This document shows, in pieces, positions 11,061-25,150 of a stretch of 64,000 nt of DNA. Position 1 is the stretch's first letter, and each line of letters begins with the position of its first letter. This DNA comes from Alentia gelatinosa. Its lineage: Eukaryota > Annelida > Polychaeta > Phyllodocida > Polynoidae. The notes under the pieces were generated by a model, which worked only from the letters and a program-made list of their open reading frames with translations, searched no databases and was not told where the DNA came from. Made by a program: the position numbers and the translations under genes. Where the stretch lies: assembly GCA_950022655.1 (NCBI GenBank), contig OX465581.1:104763125-104827124 (forward strand), read 5' to 3'.

Positions 11061-14000
11061 ATTCCCTCATACTCATTTTACAACATTATACGAGGTCTAG
11101 TCAGTGTTATCAGTGCTCATCGACCCTACCAGTTAACGCAGGTGGTACTAAACAGTACCAGATAATACCACGGATGACGGACGATTAATAAATGTGTGCC
11201 GGCTCCGTCTCGTCTATTACGGCCGTTTTTACGATGCCCCCAGAACGCATATTGATCTCATTTCCATTATAAAACTTTATCACCGCGATATGCGCAAAAC
11301 TTTTGTCGGCTATAACATTTCCCCACAATACCCGGACATGCCATGAATCAAGTCGACAGGCTTGGTCCAGCCCAAAATAATATACACATAGTACCTTTAA
11401 TTTCTAATAGAGACCATCCCCTAGTACCTTTTTACCATTGTTATTAATGTAGATAGGACGAACTATCCCTATTCCTGATATTGATTTAATGACACCATAT
11501 TCACCGACATGCCAAGAAAAAGATACGAAAGGATCCTATAAAACTTGACCAGGGCAACTATAAAGAATAAAGTAAATGGGGGGAGTTTTATGATCGTAAA
11601 ATTTCGAGATGTGTTTGTGGTAACAAAACTCGTGGATTCTTTGTAACAGGGCATGTAGAGTGATGGAATGGGAATGCAGGGGGGATCGGGACCTTGGATT
11701 TTAACAATGACCTTCTTGGAGGTCACACTCTCCCAGCACCCGACTCCAAATTACACGCAGCATACATGGTTGATGTGCATGTTGACTTGTGTCCCCCTTC
11801 GACACCCATCCAGAGTGCACACTCACACTCAGAAACCAGCACTTACACCACCACGCCCCCTGGCAACGAGACAAAGAAGTAGCGGTCCGTCTTGGCTAAC
11901 CAACAAGTGCACGACACGACCTTTTGTGAGAAGGTCAATAACGCAATCAATTTGTTTAACACAGAAAAACGCAAGTAAGCTGCACGCCGTGCCCACTGCG
12001 TGGTCAGGACATCCTTGGCGAAGTTGTTTGGCAGACACTGCGAGTTCTCCCATAGTTATCTGTAGTGCGGAAGGTACTACGGTCTTTGATGTTATTGCCA
12101 AATCCGAGTGGAAGTTGAAGATGGGTTCATTGGAGGAAAGTGCAGCTTGGAAAGTTCACTGACAACAAGAGGGAAGCTAACTGCACTGCAATCGATCAAA
12201 CTATGAACAGAATGTTTTAAAAAACAGCATTTGCAATGAAGCCTGTTTGGTATTGGAATACATCCGGGGAAAATTGTGCGTTCCATATCGATATTCGCCC
12301 GAAGCGGTGGACGTTATTACATTCAGCGGGGCATTAATCGAAGAATGTTTTGCGTTTAATTGAACTGATAACGAAAGAAAACTTCACAGGAATGGTACTT
12401 ATTCTACTCGGCCACATAGCAAGTATTTCCCGTCGCCATTGTCATCAAGCTATCAACCAAAAGGCCCGGTACCTTGTTAAAGGATCCACAGAGATAAAGG
12501 ATATTTATAAAATATAATCAAAGGGAATAATTCTTTCCTCTCTTTTTTCCTTGGCTTCTCTGGGTGTGCCCGGGAGAAGGACACAATTAGCTGTGAGTGA
12601 CTCCGGGCGGGAGCAACTCGATACTTTTGGCGTGTCCGCAGACAAGCTGCAAATGGATTCGAACCGGTTATCTAAACCAACTCTCCCGATGATCCTTTTA
12701 GTGGGCCCCTTATGTGAAACTATAAAACATGGAAAGACATAATCGGTGTAGATGGGAATATGTTTTGCAATAAAATGCTGGCGTGACACTCTACGCGAGG
12801 AGAACACTTTTTTCGTCTGTGTGTTTCAAACGTTAATGGAGAACGGTAATACTAGACAGGGCCCTCTCTCGTGCAGCGTTTACAGCGACACCACGGCGCG
12901 ACGGCAGATCTGCAAACTATAGAGGTCACTGCGTCGCCGTTTAGAATACAAACCTTATAATGCCGCGAAACAAGCGTAACACCGTTCTGGAACATGATGA
13001 ATATCTTCTAAAACAAGTTCATGTCTGTAGATATGTTTATTTCTATATGTTTAAACCAAATGCAGTCACCAAGATAAGACATGATAAGGAGATTATCAAG
13101 GTAGGTTTGGAGTAAAAAGAATATCTTCCCTTTTAATTTCCACACAGCAACCTATACAGGATGGAAAGTATGGGCAAAGGGCATTAGGAAACGATGTTCA
13201 AGGGGCATTAACAACTGATGGGCATGTGACATTTGCAAATTATGGGTTTGGGACTTGAGCAGAAGATAGAGGAGGTGGGCATCAGCGGTTGTGTTGGAAA
13301 CGTTGACATCTAGGATGGTAGTGGTAGAATTTGTATGAATGTGTATGAGGGATATCTGGCACCATATGACACATGCATTAACAAAGGCGATTTACAAAGT
13401 GCGGAGGCAGCAAACCATTGGTCTTGAGAGCCCAGTACAAGAACCCATTTTCGTTAGCGTGCGTCCAAAAATGAGAGCAATTGAATTGTTGAATACATGT
13501 AGTTGATGGGAAAGTGATGTTATTCATAGTATGGTAACAGTCCAGGTTCGACCTACACAGATTTTTTGCCATTTAAAACAATTTTAGCATGTCAGCATGA
13601 GAAAAAATAGGTCGTTTTTACACTCTCTTTATGGAGTATTATAGGATCATCTTCCCTCAAGACATTAGAGATAGTTGTTTATTTATCTTCTTATTTTTCT
13701 CCAGATTTGACCTATCCGGGAACCCCTGGAAGCATCGTCCCGCCTCAAAGTTGAATCCATGTGTTGTAGGCCTTGAGTAGTTGTATCTTTCCTTATGTGA
13801 TGAACTAAAAAGTATTCTAAAGCAAGCGTTACGGTGCAGATATTGAAGTATGACCAACGAAACAAACCCAGCTATTTATATACCACACCAGAAATTCGAA
13901 TGGCAAAGAGAATGACATCATGTAGAGATGAGATAAATGACACACGGTTAGGTGATGAAGCTCCCGTCAAGAAACTTCAAGATAATTTAGTGAACCTTCA

Positions 14001-14469
14001 TTGAAACTTATTAAAAACTTCTTAAAAAAAGCTTATTCATGTGCATTGTTTTGACGCCTTATCCAATGAATATCATAGTTGCACTTCCTTCTAATGTTGT
14101 TCTGTGAAGACGTAGTTTGATCAGGGTCTGTTAAAGTGCAAGTGCACCTTTCCGTCGTTTTGTGTTGATTTCCTGCATGGGTCAGCCCACACTGAATAGT
14201 GACAGAGTTTAAGCAGCTAAGTGCACCGGAATCGGAATATCAACTGAATGTCGCATGCAAAGAAGCCAGAGCTTGAAATGGTTTTGGCGTTGTGATAATG
14301 GTATTGTAGGTCTTCTGTTTTGTATTTATTTTTAACATTGCGTGTACGATAAAGTAGTATTCTCGGTGTAATAATGGGTCCTATATATGATGTTGTACAA
14401 CTTGGTGGGTAAATTATGTAGTAATGAGTAAATTATGTAGTAACGGTTCCTATATCGGCGATGTTGTAT
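11061..14469. other. Non-coding stretch, nothing recognised
   Basis: Unique-looking AT-moderate DNA. The longest frames (for example 164 codons at 11668-12162) have no recognisable motif and no splice or composition support. Confidence 0.4.
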
Positions 14470-14940
14470 GCTATCTATGATAATGAGTGCAATGATGCGT
14501 GACGAGCTTACGACGGGAGAAGCGCAACCAGATGGGGCCCGTCTCGGGCACTGACGAGCGGACAGCCGGTGGTTGGAAAGGGATGCGAGGCCACCGATGG
14601 CTCACTTGTGGTCTAGTAATTTGACATTAGGCCTCGCGCATTAATTAGCCATTAGAACACAGAGAAGTGTGCGCTGTGCGTGCACGTTGGAGTAAGGCAT
14701 GGGGCTGAGGTGGGCCCTGCCGACCGCCGAGGTAATCAGGGGGCGTGTCGGGATCACCCGGTCACCCGGGTTCCTCCCTGCTCCGCCTGGCGCCCCCTCT
14801 CGCGGCCACCCCCGTTCTTGTTGGGAACATCGAGCGTGCATTAATTGAAATATGATAAATGAGCGACGTCCCGCCTCTCCCTCGCCACAATAACCGATAA
14901 CAGCATATGGTTTCTAATCAGAGATTGACTGGACCCGTCT
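14470..14940. promoter_or_regulatory. Candidate cis-regulatory island upstream of the homeobox gene
   Basis: A GC-rich stretch is studded with homeodomain-type AT cores (ATTAATTAGCC near 14640, GCATTAATTGAAA near 14837, TAATTTGACATTA near 14617) and a CATATGG near 14904. Such mixtures are usual for developmental enhancers. No conservation can be tested here, so this is a weak call. Confidence 0.25.
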
Positions 14941-16430
14941 GGTCCCAACAAATTTAGTGTTGGGGGAGTGCAGATGTGGCGGTTTGCTGAAGGATTGTAT
15001 CATGTAAGTGACAGATGGGATACCCGCCCAATGGAAACGGCTTTTAATTTCATTCTACTCACTTGCAGATATTGTCATTTCAATGTAAGTAACAATTACC
15101 ATCTCATATATATGTATATGCACGTAGTGAAAATCAACATAAAAATGACCGATTCATTATCTGTGCATGCAGCATGTACAGTGAGATCACATGATCTGTG
15201 TATTTGGCTCCTGTTCATATTTATTGCAAATAAAAGGAAATGAACATCTACTGTCTCGTTATATAAAACCTCATTGAATATCTACATTGTTTTGAGACCT
15301 TGACACATAACAGTGATCGAGGGGTGGTAATTCGATTAACGCAGATATTGCAGTAGCCATTGTTCATTCTCTAATATAACTATAGCGCACCTGCCAAATC
15401 AGTCGCTGTGGTTTACAAAATGCCAGGCTTTGAAGACAGGCCACCAAACAAAAGCCAACAATGCTGGTGAAGTTTATAGACCGTGATTACTTCTAAAGAT
15501 CTTTCACAGAGTGACGAATCCAAGGCTTGCTATCGTGCTTTTGTCAGTCGTTTCTTTCCTCTGTGGCTTGAATCCCACAATTATGTTAGGACAATAGAAG
15601 CTGAACCTATTGTATTATTCTGCGGAATTATTGTTTAAATGTTTAAATGAAATGTCTCCATGGAACATGCTATGGGTTTGTTCCTGCCCTTTTGATTATG
15701 TGAAAGAATAAAGGGCATGCGATGGAGAGAACATTGATAACAAAAGAATATGGCCTCTGTATTGTCTGCATACTATGTGCATGTTCGATGTTGATTTCTT
15801 TTTTGCGAAAAGATGCAATTGATAACTAAATTCGTAAACATGGAATATCATTTGGTGGTTATGCGTTGTGGTATGTAAAGCACGCGAGTGATTTGTATTT
15901 TTTTAGCAACGATGGGTATGGGACAATATATAGCATACAGGTATTACTCGGTGCATTGCAATTTTGTAGAGCATGTTAGCCATAGTCGGAAACAACACTT
16001 GTGTGCTATGTTTTTTTAGAAATTTACTTTCTATGCATGTACATGTATTGTGCCTACTCTATACATGTATTATGTGTAGAACCACAAGCCACCTATTATT
16101 CTTCATTTAAAGTAATGCTCATTCGCATAATAACATCCTAAGTGGCCTCATAATTGAATTGATATGCAAAGTCTGCCAGGTACGTCTGTCAGGTACGGTA
16201 ATGGATGGGGGCAGTGAGGTATTAATAAGGGATTTAGATGCGTGTTTACACTGGTAAAATCACCCCGGTGACTGGGTAACCGCCCACCCCGAACACAGCT
16301 GCGGGGAGTCGGCCGCTACCGAGGGCGTCTTCAACACAGCGCCCACTTCCCCGCTAGGCGGCGCAGCACAGCGGGGGTGTTGCCTGTTGTCACGGCATGT
16401 CAAGGGCGTAGACCGCTCCCAGTGCGTCCT
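14941..16430. other. Non-coding stretch, nothing recognised
   Basis: AT-rich DNA without long frames or repeats. Confidence 0.4.
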
Positions 16431-16920
16431 CCTCCAATAAACACCCCATTCTAATAGAACACCGGTCACCGTCTCTATGAACACTAAAGCTTCACCTTCT
16501 CAATAAATACTTATTTCCTCCAGAGGCCAGAATGTCAACTTTCTTAAAGACCCCATCCCATTTTCAATAAATACCCCTAGAAGCCGCGGTCTGGTTTTTT
16601 GGGGTTTTTTTTATATTTATTACTGTACAAACAGTGAATGATGGTATGTACAATGATGTTGATATATAAAGAGTTTCCATCTCAATAGATATCCCCCAAA
16701 CCCCAGAGTCTTTCGTGATTTCAAATGTCCATTTAAAGGAATTCACTTTTGTCCCAGCTCCAGTTGACTTCAAAGGGAACCCCATTATTCTCAAACCCTG
16801 GTCGATTTAATATACACCCATGATTCCAGAGATCGAAGAATCCGTCTCAATAAACCCTCTCCTATTGACTCTGGTGCCAGTTTCAACCCCCCCCCCCCCC
16901 CCCATCTTAATATACTCAGA
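16431..16920. repeat. Degenerate array of AATAAAYACCCC-type units, ending in a poly-C run
   Basis: Variants of TCAATAAAYAYCCC recur near 16434, 16499, 16566, 16682, 16803, 16848 and 16907, at irregular spacing and mostly followed by CCAGAG-type blocks. A C17 run lies at 16887-16903. This looks like the eroded interior of a dispersed element. Confidence 0.5.
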
Positions 16921-17149
16921 TTTTCTATAACCAATTGTTCGACAGAACTTTGTTCCTGACATTCTTGACACACATAATTTGATATTACCTGATATTCATT
17001 CCGAAAGCATTAATCAGGTTTAAGATAATTTAACAACTGCTGTGTTATTGTCATTTTCTTGATATACGTGTACAATACATCCACTCTTAAATTGCCTTTC
17101 GTAGTTTTAGATATCTGGTTGATTATTCGCTCCGTTAATTTCGTATTTT

Positions 17150-17820
17150 CCAGACTTATCTGAGCGTCCCCCACCACCGTCTTAAACTCAGCTATTATAG
17201 AACCCTTCCCCTAACTTTATCCTTTGAAACGCCTCTGTTATGCGCTAAATCAAGTTGTATTATGTCCACATCAGCTGCTTTAATACAACCTGATAGCGCA
17301 CACATCTTTGTAACTCACACCAGGCGTCTTATCGTTGGGCTGCATCACCTATTACCAGCTTACGCATCTACCGCTCACCCTCTGCCCCTTGCTCTACGAC
17401 CCGAAATCTCCCCTCTTATCCTAAGCCTTCTCTATATTGCTCAGCCACACAACACCTTATGCAGACCCTGTGCGGGTTATAAGTTTTCAATCCACCTGCA
17501 GTCGAGCTTACTAACCTCATACTGTTGAAGATCCCTCGTCACTACCTACTGTCCCCTAAATTAAATACGCAAGCTGCCCATCGATTGTATACTCCAAATA
17601 ATGTCATCATTCTGCCCAGCTCCCTCTGAAGATAGCCCAAGCTGGTCTACATTTGCTTTACCTCATGACGCCCTGTACTCACAACAACATGACTCCTGCT
17701 GCCCCGCGCCTTTCAGCACCCTGCCTCTCTTTGCTACCCACCTCCGTTCCCCATTAGGCGTCCTCCGGCCTCTCCCTGATGCCCTTCACCCACCGCCCTT
17801 AGCACGCCGCTTATTATAGT
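17150..17820. repeat. Pyrimidine-rich low-complexity island
   Basis: The plus strand is rich in CTACC, CCTGC, CCCTCT and CACCC variants. Frames here on either strand are low complexity. It resembles the 40.80-41.66 kb island and, inverted, the 4.44-5.06 kb island. Confidence 0.4.
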
Positions 17821-18704
17821 ATATGCCTGACTTTGATGTCCACACTGGCGAGAGCGCCCTGATCTCCCACGTTGCATCTGGTGGGCAGATTGTGTGAGTA
17901 GCCGGCCTTGTGTTTCACCCTTTTGTTGTCGGCAGGATGAGAGGGAGGAGGAGGTACCCGGGAGTGTGAACGTGGCGTGTGCCGCGATGGCCGCTGGAGG
18001 GCGCGTTTGTGCCCTGGCGGGATTTGTGACTGTGACCACTACTCTTTTATAGAGCACCCCCGGGCCCAGTGCTCTGCCAATGCCCGACCCGGACCCCGCC
18101 CTCCCGCCCGACACCTCAAACGCCCTTTCCATATTCCCTGCACGGCTGCCAGCCTTCACACTGAGATCCAAGGCTATGCGTCCATATTGCCCTGCGGGAT
18201 AGTCCTGCCCCTTATGCGGAGTCTTTCTCCCACTTGCCAACCCATCCCCTTGCTTTGGAACCCCCGCATAGCTTACCGCTCTCGTCCCCGGTATCCTTTA
18301 TAGAAATGCTCCTTCGATGTGCTCTTGCAGCTTTTAGCACACACACACACACATGGAGACAGCTATACACGTATATGATAAAATGGCGCGATACTCGTAT
18401 AGTCTTGGTATGAGCTTTGACCTGGCTTTTATGCTGACCTGCCAGAGTTGAGGACGGTACGGGGTTTGGGCCGTCAACACCCGGCGCTATCAATATATCA
18501 GAGCTCGACAACTGGGCGCGCCCCGGGCATACAAGTGGCTTCCCCCGGGGGCTGCCGCGACTCATTGGCCATCTCATCGTCGGCAGTGTCTGGATGGCGG
18601 CACTGCCTGGCACTGTTGGCCGGTCAGCGGTGACGCGCCCCCGCCGCTGCCCTTCTTTGATGCCCGGTCATTCTGCCTGGGCATTCCGGCCTGACACTGC
18701 CGTT
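17821..18704. other. GC-rich non-coding stretch
   Basis: Frames of 100-170 codons occur on both strands but overlap each other and lack motifs. A short (CA)n lies near 18338-18352. Confidence 0.35.
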
Positions 18705-19150
18705 CCCATTTAATTGAAAAGAATATTTTCTTATATTCGCTGGCTAGGCGTTATTGTCTTGTTGGCTCGCGTGAATGTCATAGTAAGCGGCACAGCAGGC
18801 ACTTACTAATGCACCGCACGGACAGCGGTGAAAGGCCTATTGGTCGAGGCGCACCTGAGCCCCGGTCCCACCTGACGCCCATTGGGCGCGGCGCCCATCC
18901 AGTCCCATGCCCGTCCGCCTGCCGCCTTTTCTCCCGCCGGAAATGAATAACCATCATTTAGCGGCCGCGTCGGCAGACGTCTGTTTGCACAACAGTCGCG
19001 CCAACAACGGGGATTCAAATCAAGCCATCAGCGTCCTCAATAAATTAATAGCGCGCCGATAAATTAGAGGCGCTCAGTGCCGGTTGAGCCTGTCAGCCGG
19101 CGCGCAGATTGAATGCCAATCGGTCCTCATGAGGTAATTGATTGCCCTCC
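18705..19150. promoter_or_regulatory. Candidate cis-regulatory island about 7 kb upstream of exon 1
   Basis: AT-core sites (ATTTAATTG near 18708, AAATGAATAACCATCATTTA near 18941, AATAAATTAATAG near 19038, GATAAATTAGAG near 19057, GTAATTGATTG near 19133) alternate with GC-rich sequence. This pattern resembles developmental enhancers. It is inference only. Confidence 0.28.
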
Positions 19151-22100
19151 TCTGGGGCGCGCTGGAGGAGTAGAATCATCTCTGTCTCTCCTCCAGTGGC
19201 AAGGCATTGTGCAAAAGCTGCACCCCACGCCAGTACCATAACTCTGCGTGGAGTCGACTTCCGGTGGTGCTTGTTCCCGGCGTGTAAAGGCCCGTGTAAA
19301 GGCACGTCACTGGGTACCGCGCCGGGTGACGATTACCAGCTCTAGTGCACCTGCAGATATGAACGCTCCTTATACATCGATCTAACTCCGATAAATCTGA
19401 TATATATATACACATATATATATACGCGTATGGTGATGTGTATAGATAATGCATGTGAGTATAATGTTATTGCTTTTATAAAATACATCACTTAAATGAT
19501 GCATGTATTTTCGAGTACAGTGTTTAGATGTGGTTGTCTATTTATGCTTGTATTGCGTGTCCAATAATCCTGCCTTTGTGCTGGTATAAGGTGAAAATGT
19601 TTCCATTAACAAGATACTATTATGCAACAGATGTCCTCCTACCACAATTTGGAAATTATTTTCAAGAGATAATCCAATTCAACGATGCTATTCTATAGCG
19701 TTAATGCAATGCGGAAACGTAATATTCCATATCCACAGTGACAGAAACAGTACAGTAAATGAAATAATGAACTGCCGAATCTTCCATTTGAACGTATTCA
19801 CAGCTTTTATGATTGTCACTTATGTAATTGAAATTCTATAGCTGACTGAAAATGACGCGTCAATTAAAATCCCATACGTTTTGCAAAGTCGGAACGAGGC
19901 GGAGACGTTTTTCCCAACAGCGGCAAAGTTAACCAGGACAGTAACAGTGTCAAAACGTGGTAAGACGATATTGACAAATGGAAGGCAGTTCATGGGAAAT
20001 TTGATTTTCGGTGCTGCTTCTGCACGAGCATAGCGGAATTAAACACTGGCGTGCAATGTTACCATGTCAGGAGGAGTTTGGGGGAGTGGGGTATTTGCTC
20101 AGTTGGAGACCACATAATAATCAATAAAGCGGCGAGGCGGCGGTTGACTGGTTATCATTATTACGGATAATGGATTAGGACGAGCGTGCATCGCTTAGCC
20201 GGTTCTCACGCCCGCCTGGAGCGGTAAATCACCACCGGCCGCTGCTCGCCCGCCTGTGAACAGGTGGAGAAACAAATTGTGGTGCCCGGTGATTATGGGG
20301 TAGTTCTTGATGAGGTCCCTTCGGGGCCATCATTACGGTAACGTATCCGACCCATCCCCAACCCCCCGCCGAATCCCGCCCTCACCACACCCCGACCCCT
20401 GTAACCCGGAACAGGAAACGTCAATGCGAATACCGCACCAGTGGCGTCCGGGCGCTGTGATTTGCTTTTACAATAACTGAACGAGGGTGTTTCAGGAAGC
20501 GGGTGTGCTCGCTGGATGGATGAGTATAGGCGGCTCGGAGGGAGGCACTGGCAGCAGTGGTGGACGGTCTGAGGGTTGAGTCTCGCGTGTTTTTGCGAGC
20601 TGTCGCAGCTTTCGCGTGGTCTCGACGCGCCGCGAGATTGAGGGGGCCACATAATGCGGGACAATTACGGCGTATCGGTTACGGGCTTTGTTGCTGGGCG
20701 TTCCCGGCCATTACTGCGCTATTAGGACCGAGAGGGACGCTCTGTTTGAAGTGTCGGGGTGTTCCGGGGAGCGCCGGCCGCGTGCGGGCGCGAGGGGTGC
20801 CGCCGTGCAGGGCGCCGCGGGCCCGCCGACACCGGCTAGAACCGACTGGCCTGATCCTGTTTGTACTTTGTTGCCGGGACGCACCCCTCCATCCCCGTCA
20901 CCAATGCGATACAGTTTCAAATCAGCGTCGTGGGCTGGACGCGGACATGGACGCCCGATGTCAATACGCCAGAGGGGTGGCGTACCATGTCGCTTGAAAG
21001 TGTCCATACCTCACATCCACCCTCCCCTCATGCACCCCTCCCATCCCCCTCTCTCACTGCCTACCCCGACGCCCTCTCCCTTTCCCCACCCATCTCTGCA
21101 CGTCCCCCCACCGGAGGCTGCTGGTGCTGTGTATAGACACAAGGACCGGTGGCTCCCCCTTTCGCCTATTATGTTCGACATCAGGTGTGGTAGTAAGCAA
21201 ACAGATCCATTAGGCCTGGCCGCCAGCGCCGACCCCCTCACCCCGGCCCCTGCCGCCTCCTTTGCGCTGGCCCTTTGTCGGCCTGCAGTCCGTCAGGCAC
21301 ATCAGGCTAGTCGTATGAGATGATTAAAGATGGGGCCGCGCCCCTTCGACTTTTGAAAAAAAAGTGCACCTTTGTCAGTTTTCCCACAATGTTTAAACCA
21401 ACTATATGTGTACATACACCTAAGATCTATTCATATTATGATCGTGACTTCTAGATTGAATAAAGTAGATCTGATTTTTCACTGTACCTTTTTTATGTCC
21501 CTGCAGAGGGATCACACATTTGTGATTGTATTACTTCGTTCAGTCACAATGAATAGTACTGCTGGCGGAGCACTGACGTACAAACGACACAAAATACACC
21601 CAATATGGGGAACAAGGTACTCTTCTGCCCCCAAGGTTACTTTCCTAGAGATTGATGTCTTTGAAATCGGAGATAGACACCAAACTAGATCATTAGAGTA
21701 GCAGCCAACCGCTGGCGTGCCCATTCAGAGGTAGATTGCCGTGCGTGATTCTCTTAGTGGTAGCCACTGAGATCGAAATAATCAGTAGGATATATAGCGC
21801 TCACACGCACGCACGACGCACACAGACCAATGGATCTTGGGAAGGGTTCAGCTAGGTGGAAACACATTCGTGAATGTCGACATACATGTACATGGATATA
21901 TCATTACATGTATTTGTAACCTAAAACCTACATATGGAATAGCATTTGTAAAAGTGGGGGTTGGATCATTAGACCTTGTTTTATGGAATGAATTTTGGGG
22001 AAAATTCAATATGTCGGTGTATTCATTACCTTAAGTCTTGTTTAAAGGATAAGAGTTCTTGCAGTAGTAGTATATGGAAAATGCCCATTGTCTATGGTGA

Positions 22101-23555
22101 AGACTAAAACAAAGCGCCTCAGTAGTATATAGAAAACTGATTTTGTGCATGGCGTCCTCTACGCGCTAGAGATTTTTGTCTCGACACCAACCTTCCTGAA
22201 TGCAATTCGAAAATTAAAATGATCAGTTTAATCTTATCTTTCGCCCAACTGTCACATATACATAATATGTGTGTATCTAAGTACATATTTTCTTTTTCTT
22301 TGCATGGACGTGTACACATGACTAAATGTTACTGTTTTTGCTCCTGGCGGTCGTTCACCGCATAGATTTGATTTTCCACTGAATCATAATTACAGACTAC
22401 AATATTCAACAAACCGGACTAAATGTATCATATTAAATATGAATTAACAAAATAGAAAATTGCTACTTATCCCAAAGTATATGATTTTGAATGTTGTTAA
22501 AGACAGATGACAAACTTGGTTTACATAATGAGGCAAATGGCCTAATATTTCCATGAATGCTTCTCTCTTATGAGACCTATGGAGAAGCAGGACCTTAAAT
22601 TTGATACACTCCAGAGACAAATTTAAAAGGAGGAGTTTAAAGAAAATAGTTTTACTAGACACCAACTCAGTGACAAAGTTTTACTATAATAAGATGATAT
22701 TATTATTGATAAAGCCGTCTGTTATTGTCATATTTATACAGCGAACAAGTAGATGTGCAAATACAGCTTAGTCGATACCCCATATATGAGCAAAAACACA
22801 CAAGAATAATATATCTGCAAAAAAAGCATTGGTTTTACATATATGTCCTCGTAATATATACGCCAGGCCTTTTTATCACCAGATAAAATGCATCGTTTTC
22901 TCCGAATTGTTATTGAACATCACCTGCCATGGCTCATTTTATACATTAGTTTTTGGTCGACAACTTGTCAAATAATACCCGTTGAAATAGTCCACTTTCC
23001 TAGTCGGTCACTCTATGGAGATATCAATTGGAGGAGGGATATTGAAATATTTCAAAGCAACAGGACTTGGGATGAATGTCTATATCTTAGAACAAAGGAG
23101 CCATTTGAACCGACCCACCAGATTGGTTAGATGGTGAATGGTCGACTGGGCCATTCGACACCAGAATCCAGTTTGCATATAATGGCATATGGGCTAATTG
23201 TCTCGAAGCCTCCAGTTTCATTCCACAGCCTCCCTTTATAAGCAGTTGAAATTAAAGTAATTCATCTACTGATTGATTGTTCCCAACGATCTAATCAGCA
23301 GAGCCATGGGACACCCGATGCCATGAGAATATTAATGAAAGGATATCACTGTTACAGTAGGCGAAATGTATTCGGAAACCTGCCGTCCATAGAAGGGAAC
23401 AACATATTGATATTCAAGTGTAAAAAGAGTATCTTTTTGTGTGCGTTTTGGAAGCACTGTGGCTGGAGGAGAGTGGGCTCCATGGAGTCGTGTGCGATGT
23501 CCATGCCGGGTAATTATGAGGATAGCCTTCCTCCTTAATGAACACATGCGTCCAG
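19151..23555. other. Non-coding stretch with GC-rich patches
   Basis: GC-rich patches lie near 20300-21320, where overlapping frames up to 211 codons have no recognised motif. AT-rich stretches fill 19400-20000 and 21350-23500. A TTATCATTATTACGG block near 20153 is AT-core rich. No gene could be supported. Confidence 0.4.
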
Positions 23556-23695
23556 TGGGGCATCGCAGGCGTATTAATCAATGTGCGGCACTAAATGAAA
23601 GCCTAATTAGAATCAAATAACGCGCCCACCAGTCACCCAAAAGACGTACGGTTCCCGTATTAATCAGCTAACTCGCTCTGCAGTTAAATCAAGCC
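23556..23695. promoter_or_regulatory. Candidate cis-regulatory patch 2 kb upstream of exon 1
   Basis: CGTATTAATCA occurs twice (near 23570 and 23656) around GCCTAATTAGAATCAAATAA (near 23600). Paired homeodomain cores this close to the homeobox start fit an autoregulatory or Hox/NK-input module. It is weak without conservation data. Confidence 0.28.
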
Positions 23696-24775
23696 CGATC
23701 GTCTTGTTGTCGACAAAAAAATATCACGGCTAATCAAAGCACTCGTCGGGGCATGCTGGGCGGGGCGTAGTGAAAGAGGGGGCGGGGTCCACCACCCTAC
23801 AAAGGTCCACGATTGTTTCCCACTGTCGGCCCTGATCACAGGGGAGGCGGGGTGGGGGCTTTGATCGTGGGGCCTCGGCCTCCGTCCCCCTGCCACTATA
23901 GGTCTCCATTGCCGAGCAACACCGAGAACAAGTATTACAGAGAAATGGAGAGTTGTGGGCATAGACAAGGGGGTAAGGGAGCGTGGGGCGCTCCGGGCAT
24001 TTTGGCGATGATTTGTACGCACACTTGTCAAAATACGGGATAGAGGACGGTCGGCTGGTGGCGCCTCGACAAGGGCCTTATTGGCAACCGGCTTCAGAGA
24101 GGCTGGACTCGGGACGGCGGTGTACGACAAGTTCACTTAACAAGGCGTTTGGTCGCCGAGCGTCACGCTAACTGCCCGATTACCTTACCTAAACAAGGCA
24201 TGACAAAGACATGAAAGTCAGAGCTGGAACCTAGCAGTCAATATGTGTAGGGGGAAAGAGAGCGGGTGGAGCATATGGTGTGACTGGCTTCGTCACGGTT
24301 TATAAAAACAAACGCGATAGCATGCACTGTGAGTTATTCACATTTCCTCCCCACGCACAATGGAAGATGTTTTGCATCAAATAATACTTCATTGTGACCC
24401 TTATCGGACCAAAAATGTCTAGGGATAGCATTCCCTCTGTTTTCTCTTTAGAACTAATGACTCGCAGCAAGACAAACATTCGACATTTTGTGTGGAGATT
24501 ATATTGTATTTTATTTTGACTTGCACAGCAGTTAATGTGAGAGTACGCCACCTATATACACCCGAAGGCGTGACTGGCCAGACATCGTAGCTTTGTTCCA
24601 AATGTTAATTGTCTATTTACCCCAAACGTGCCCCCCAGTTATGAAAACAGAGACATATCCTATTTCCCACTTCCACGTGCCCTGTCCACGAATCTAAGCA
24701 CTTGACGTTCTCAGAATCGTGAGCTAGGGGCGCGGAGAAAACCTGCCCGCAGGCGAGCCAAGCGCGCTTGTGTCG
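23696..24775. other. Non-coding stretch, nothing recognised
   Basis: A GC-rich patch at 23750-24170 is followed by AT-richer DNA. Frames overlap on both strands without motifs. Confidence 0.35.
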
Positions 24776-25150
24776 CGGCCTCTTATTGGCTGAACGTTCA
24801 TCACCCACCCACCCCCTTCCCCTGCCAGCAGCCGGAGCCGTGAGAAGTAGGTTAGGCGGGGAGGCGACTAGGTCACGTGACTAGATGTCATCCAGCGCAC
24901 TGGCTCAGGTGTGTCAGGTTCTGTTAATGCATCAGGGTGGGTGGGGGTTGGGTGGGTCAGGGAGGGGTGGATCGGTAGGGTTGTTGCAGCGATGGGGGGT
25001 TAGGGTGGGGGTTGGAGTGGGTGGGAGAAGGGTGGTAGTGGCTGCTATACCTGTGCGAGGATGGGCGGGCGGGAAGTTGGGGTGGGAGGGATGGACGATG
25101 GTTGGAGCATCCGCTTTAAAAGCGTCGGGCTTTCAGCTTAGACGGTCATT
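24776..25150 (+). promoter_or_regulatory. Probable promoter region of the homeobox gene
   Basis: A reverse CCAAT box (TTATTGGCTG, 24783-24792), a palindromic E-box in GGTCACGTGACTAG (near 24872-24885), a long G-rich stretch (24930-25100) and TTTAAAAG (25115-25122), a TATA-like element about 640 bp before the ATG. A CAGCTTAG-type start could lie near 25134. The transcription start is not visible in the sequence. Confidence 0.35.

Noticed and set aside
11668..12162. 164-codon frame, plus strand
   Set aside because: Begins and ends arbitrarily, with no recognisable domain and no coding bias visible.
17734..18613. Frames of 168 and 133 codons, minus strand
   Set aside because: GC-rich background frames with no domain or splice-site support.
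20557..21323. Overlapping frames of 146 and 211 codons in GC-rich DNA
   Set aside because: Stops are rare in GC-rich sequence. Frames overlap on both strands, with no motif and no composition boundary at their ends.
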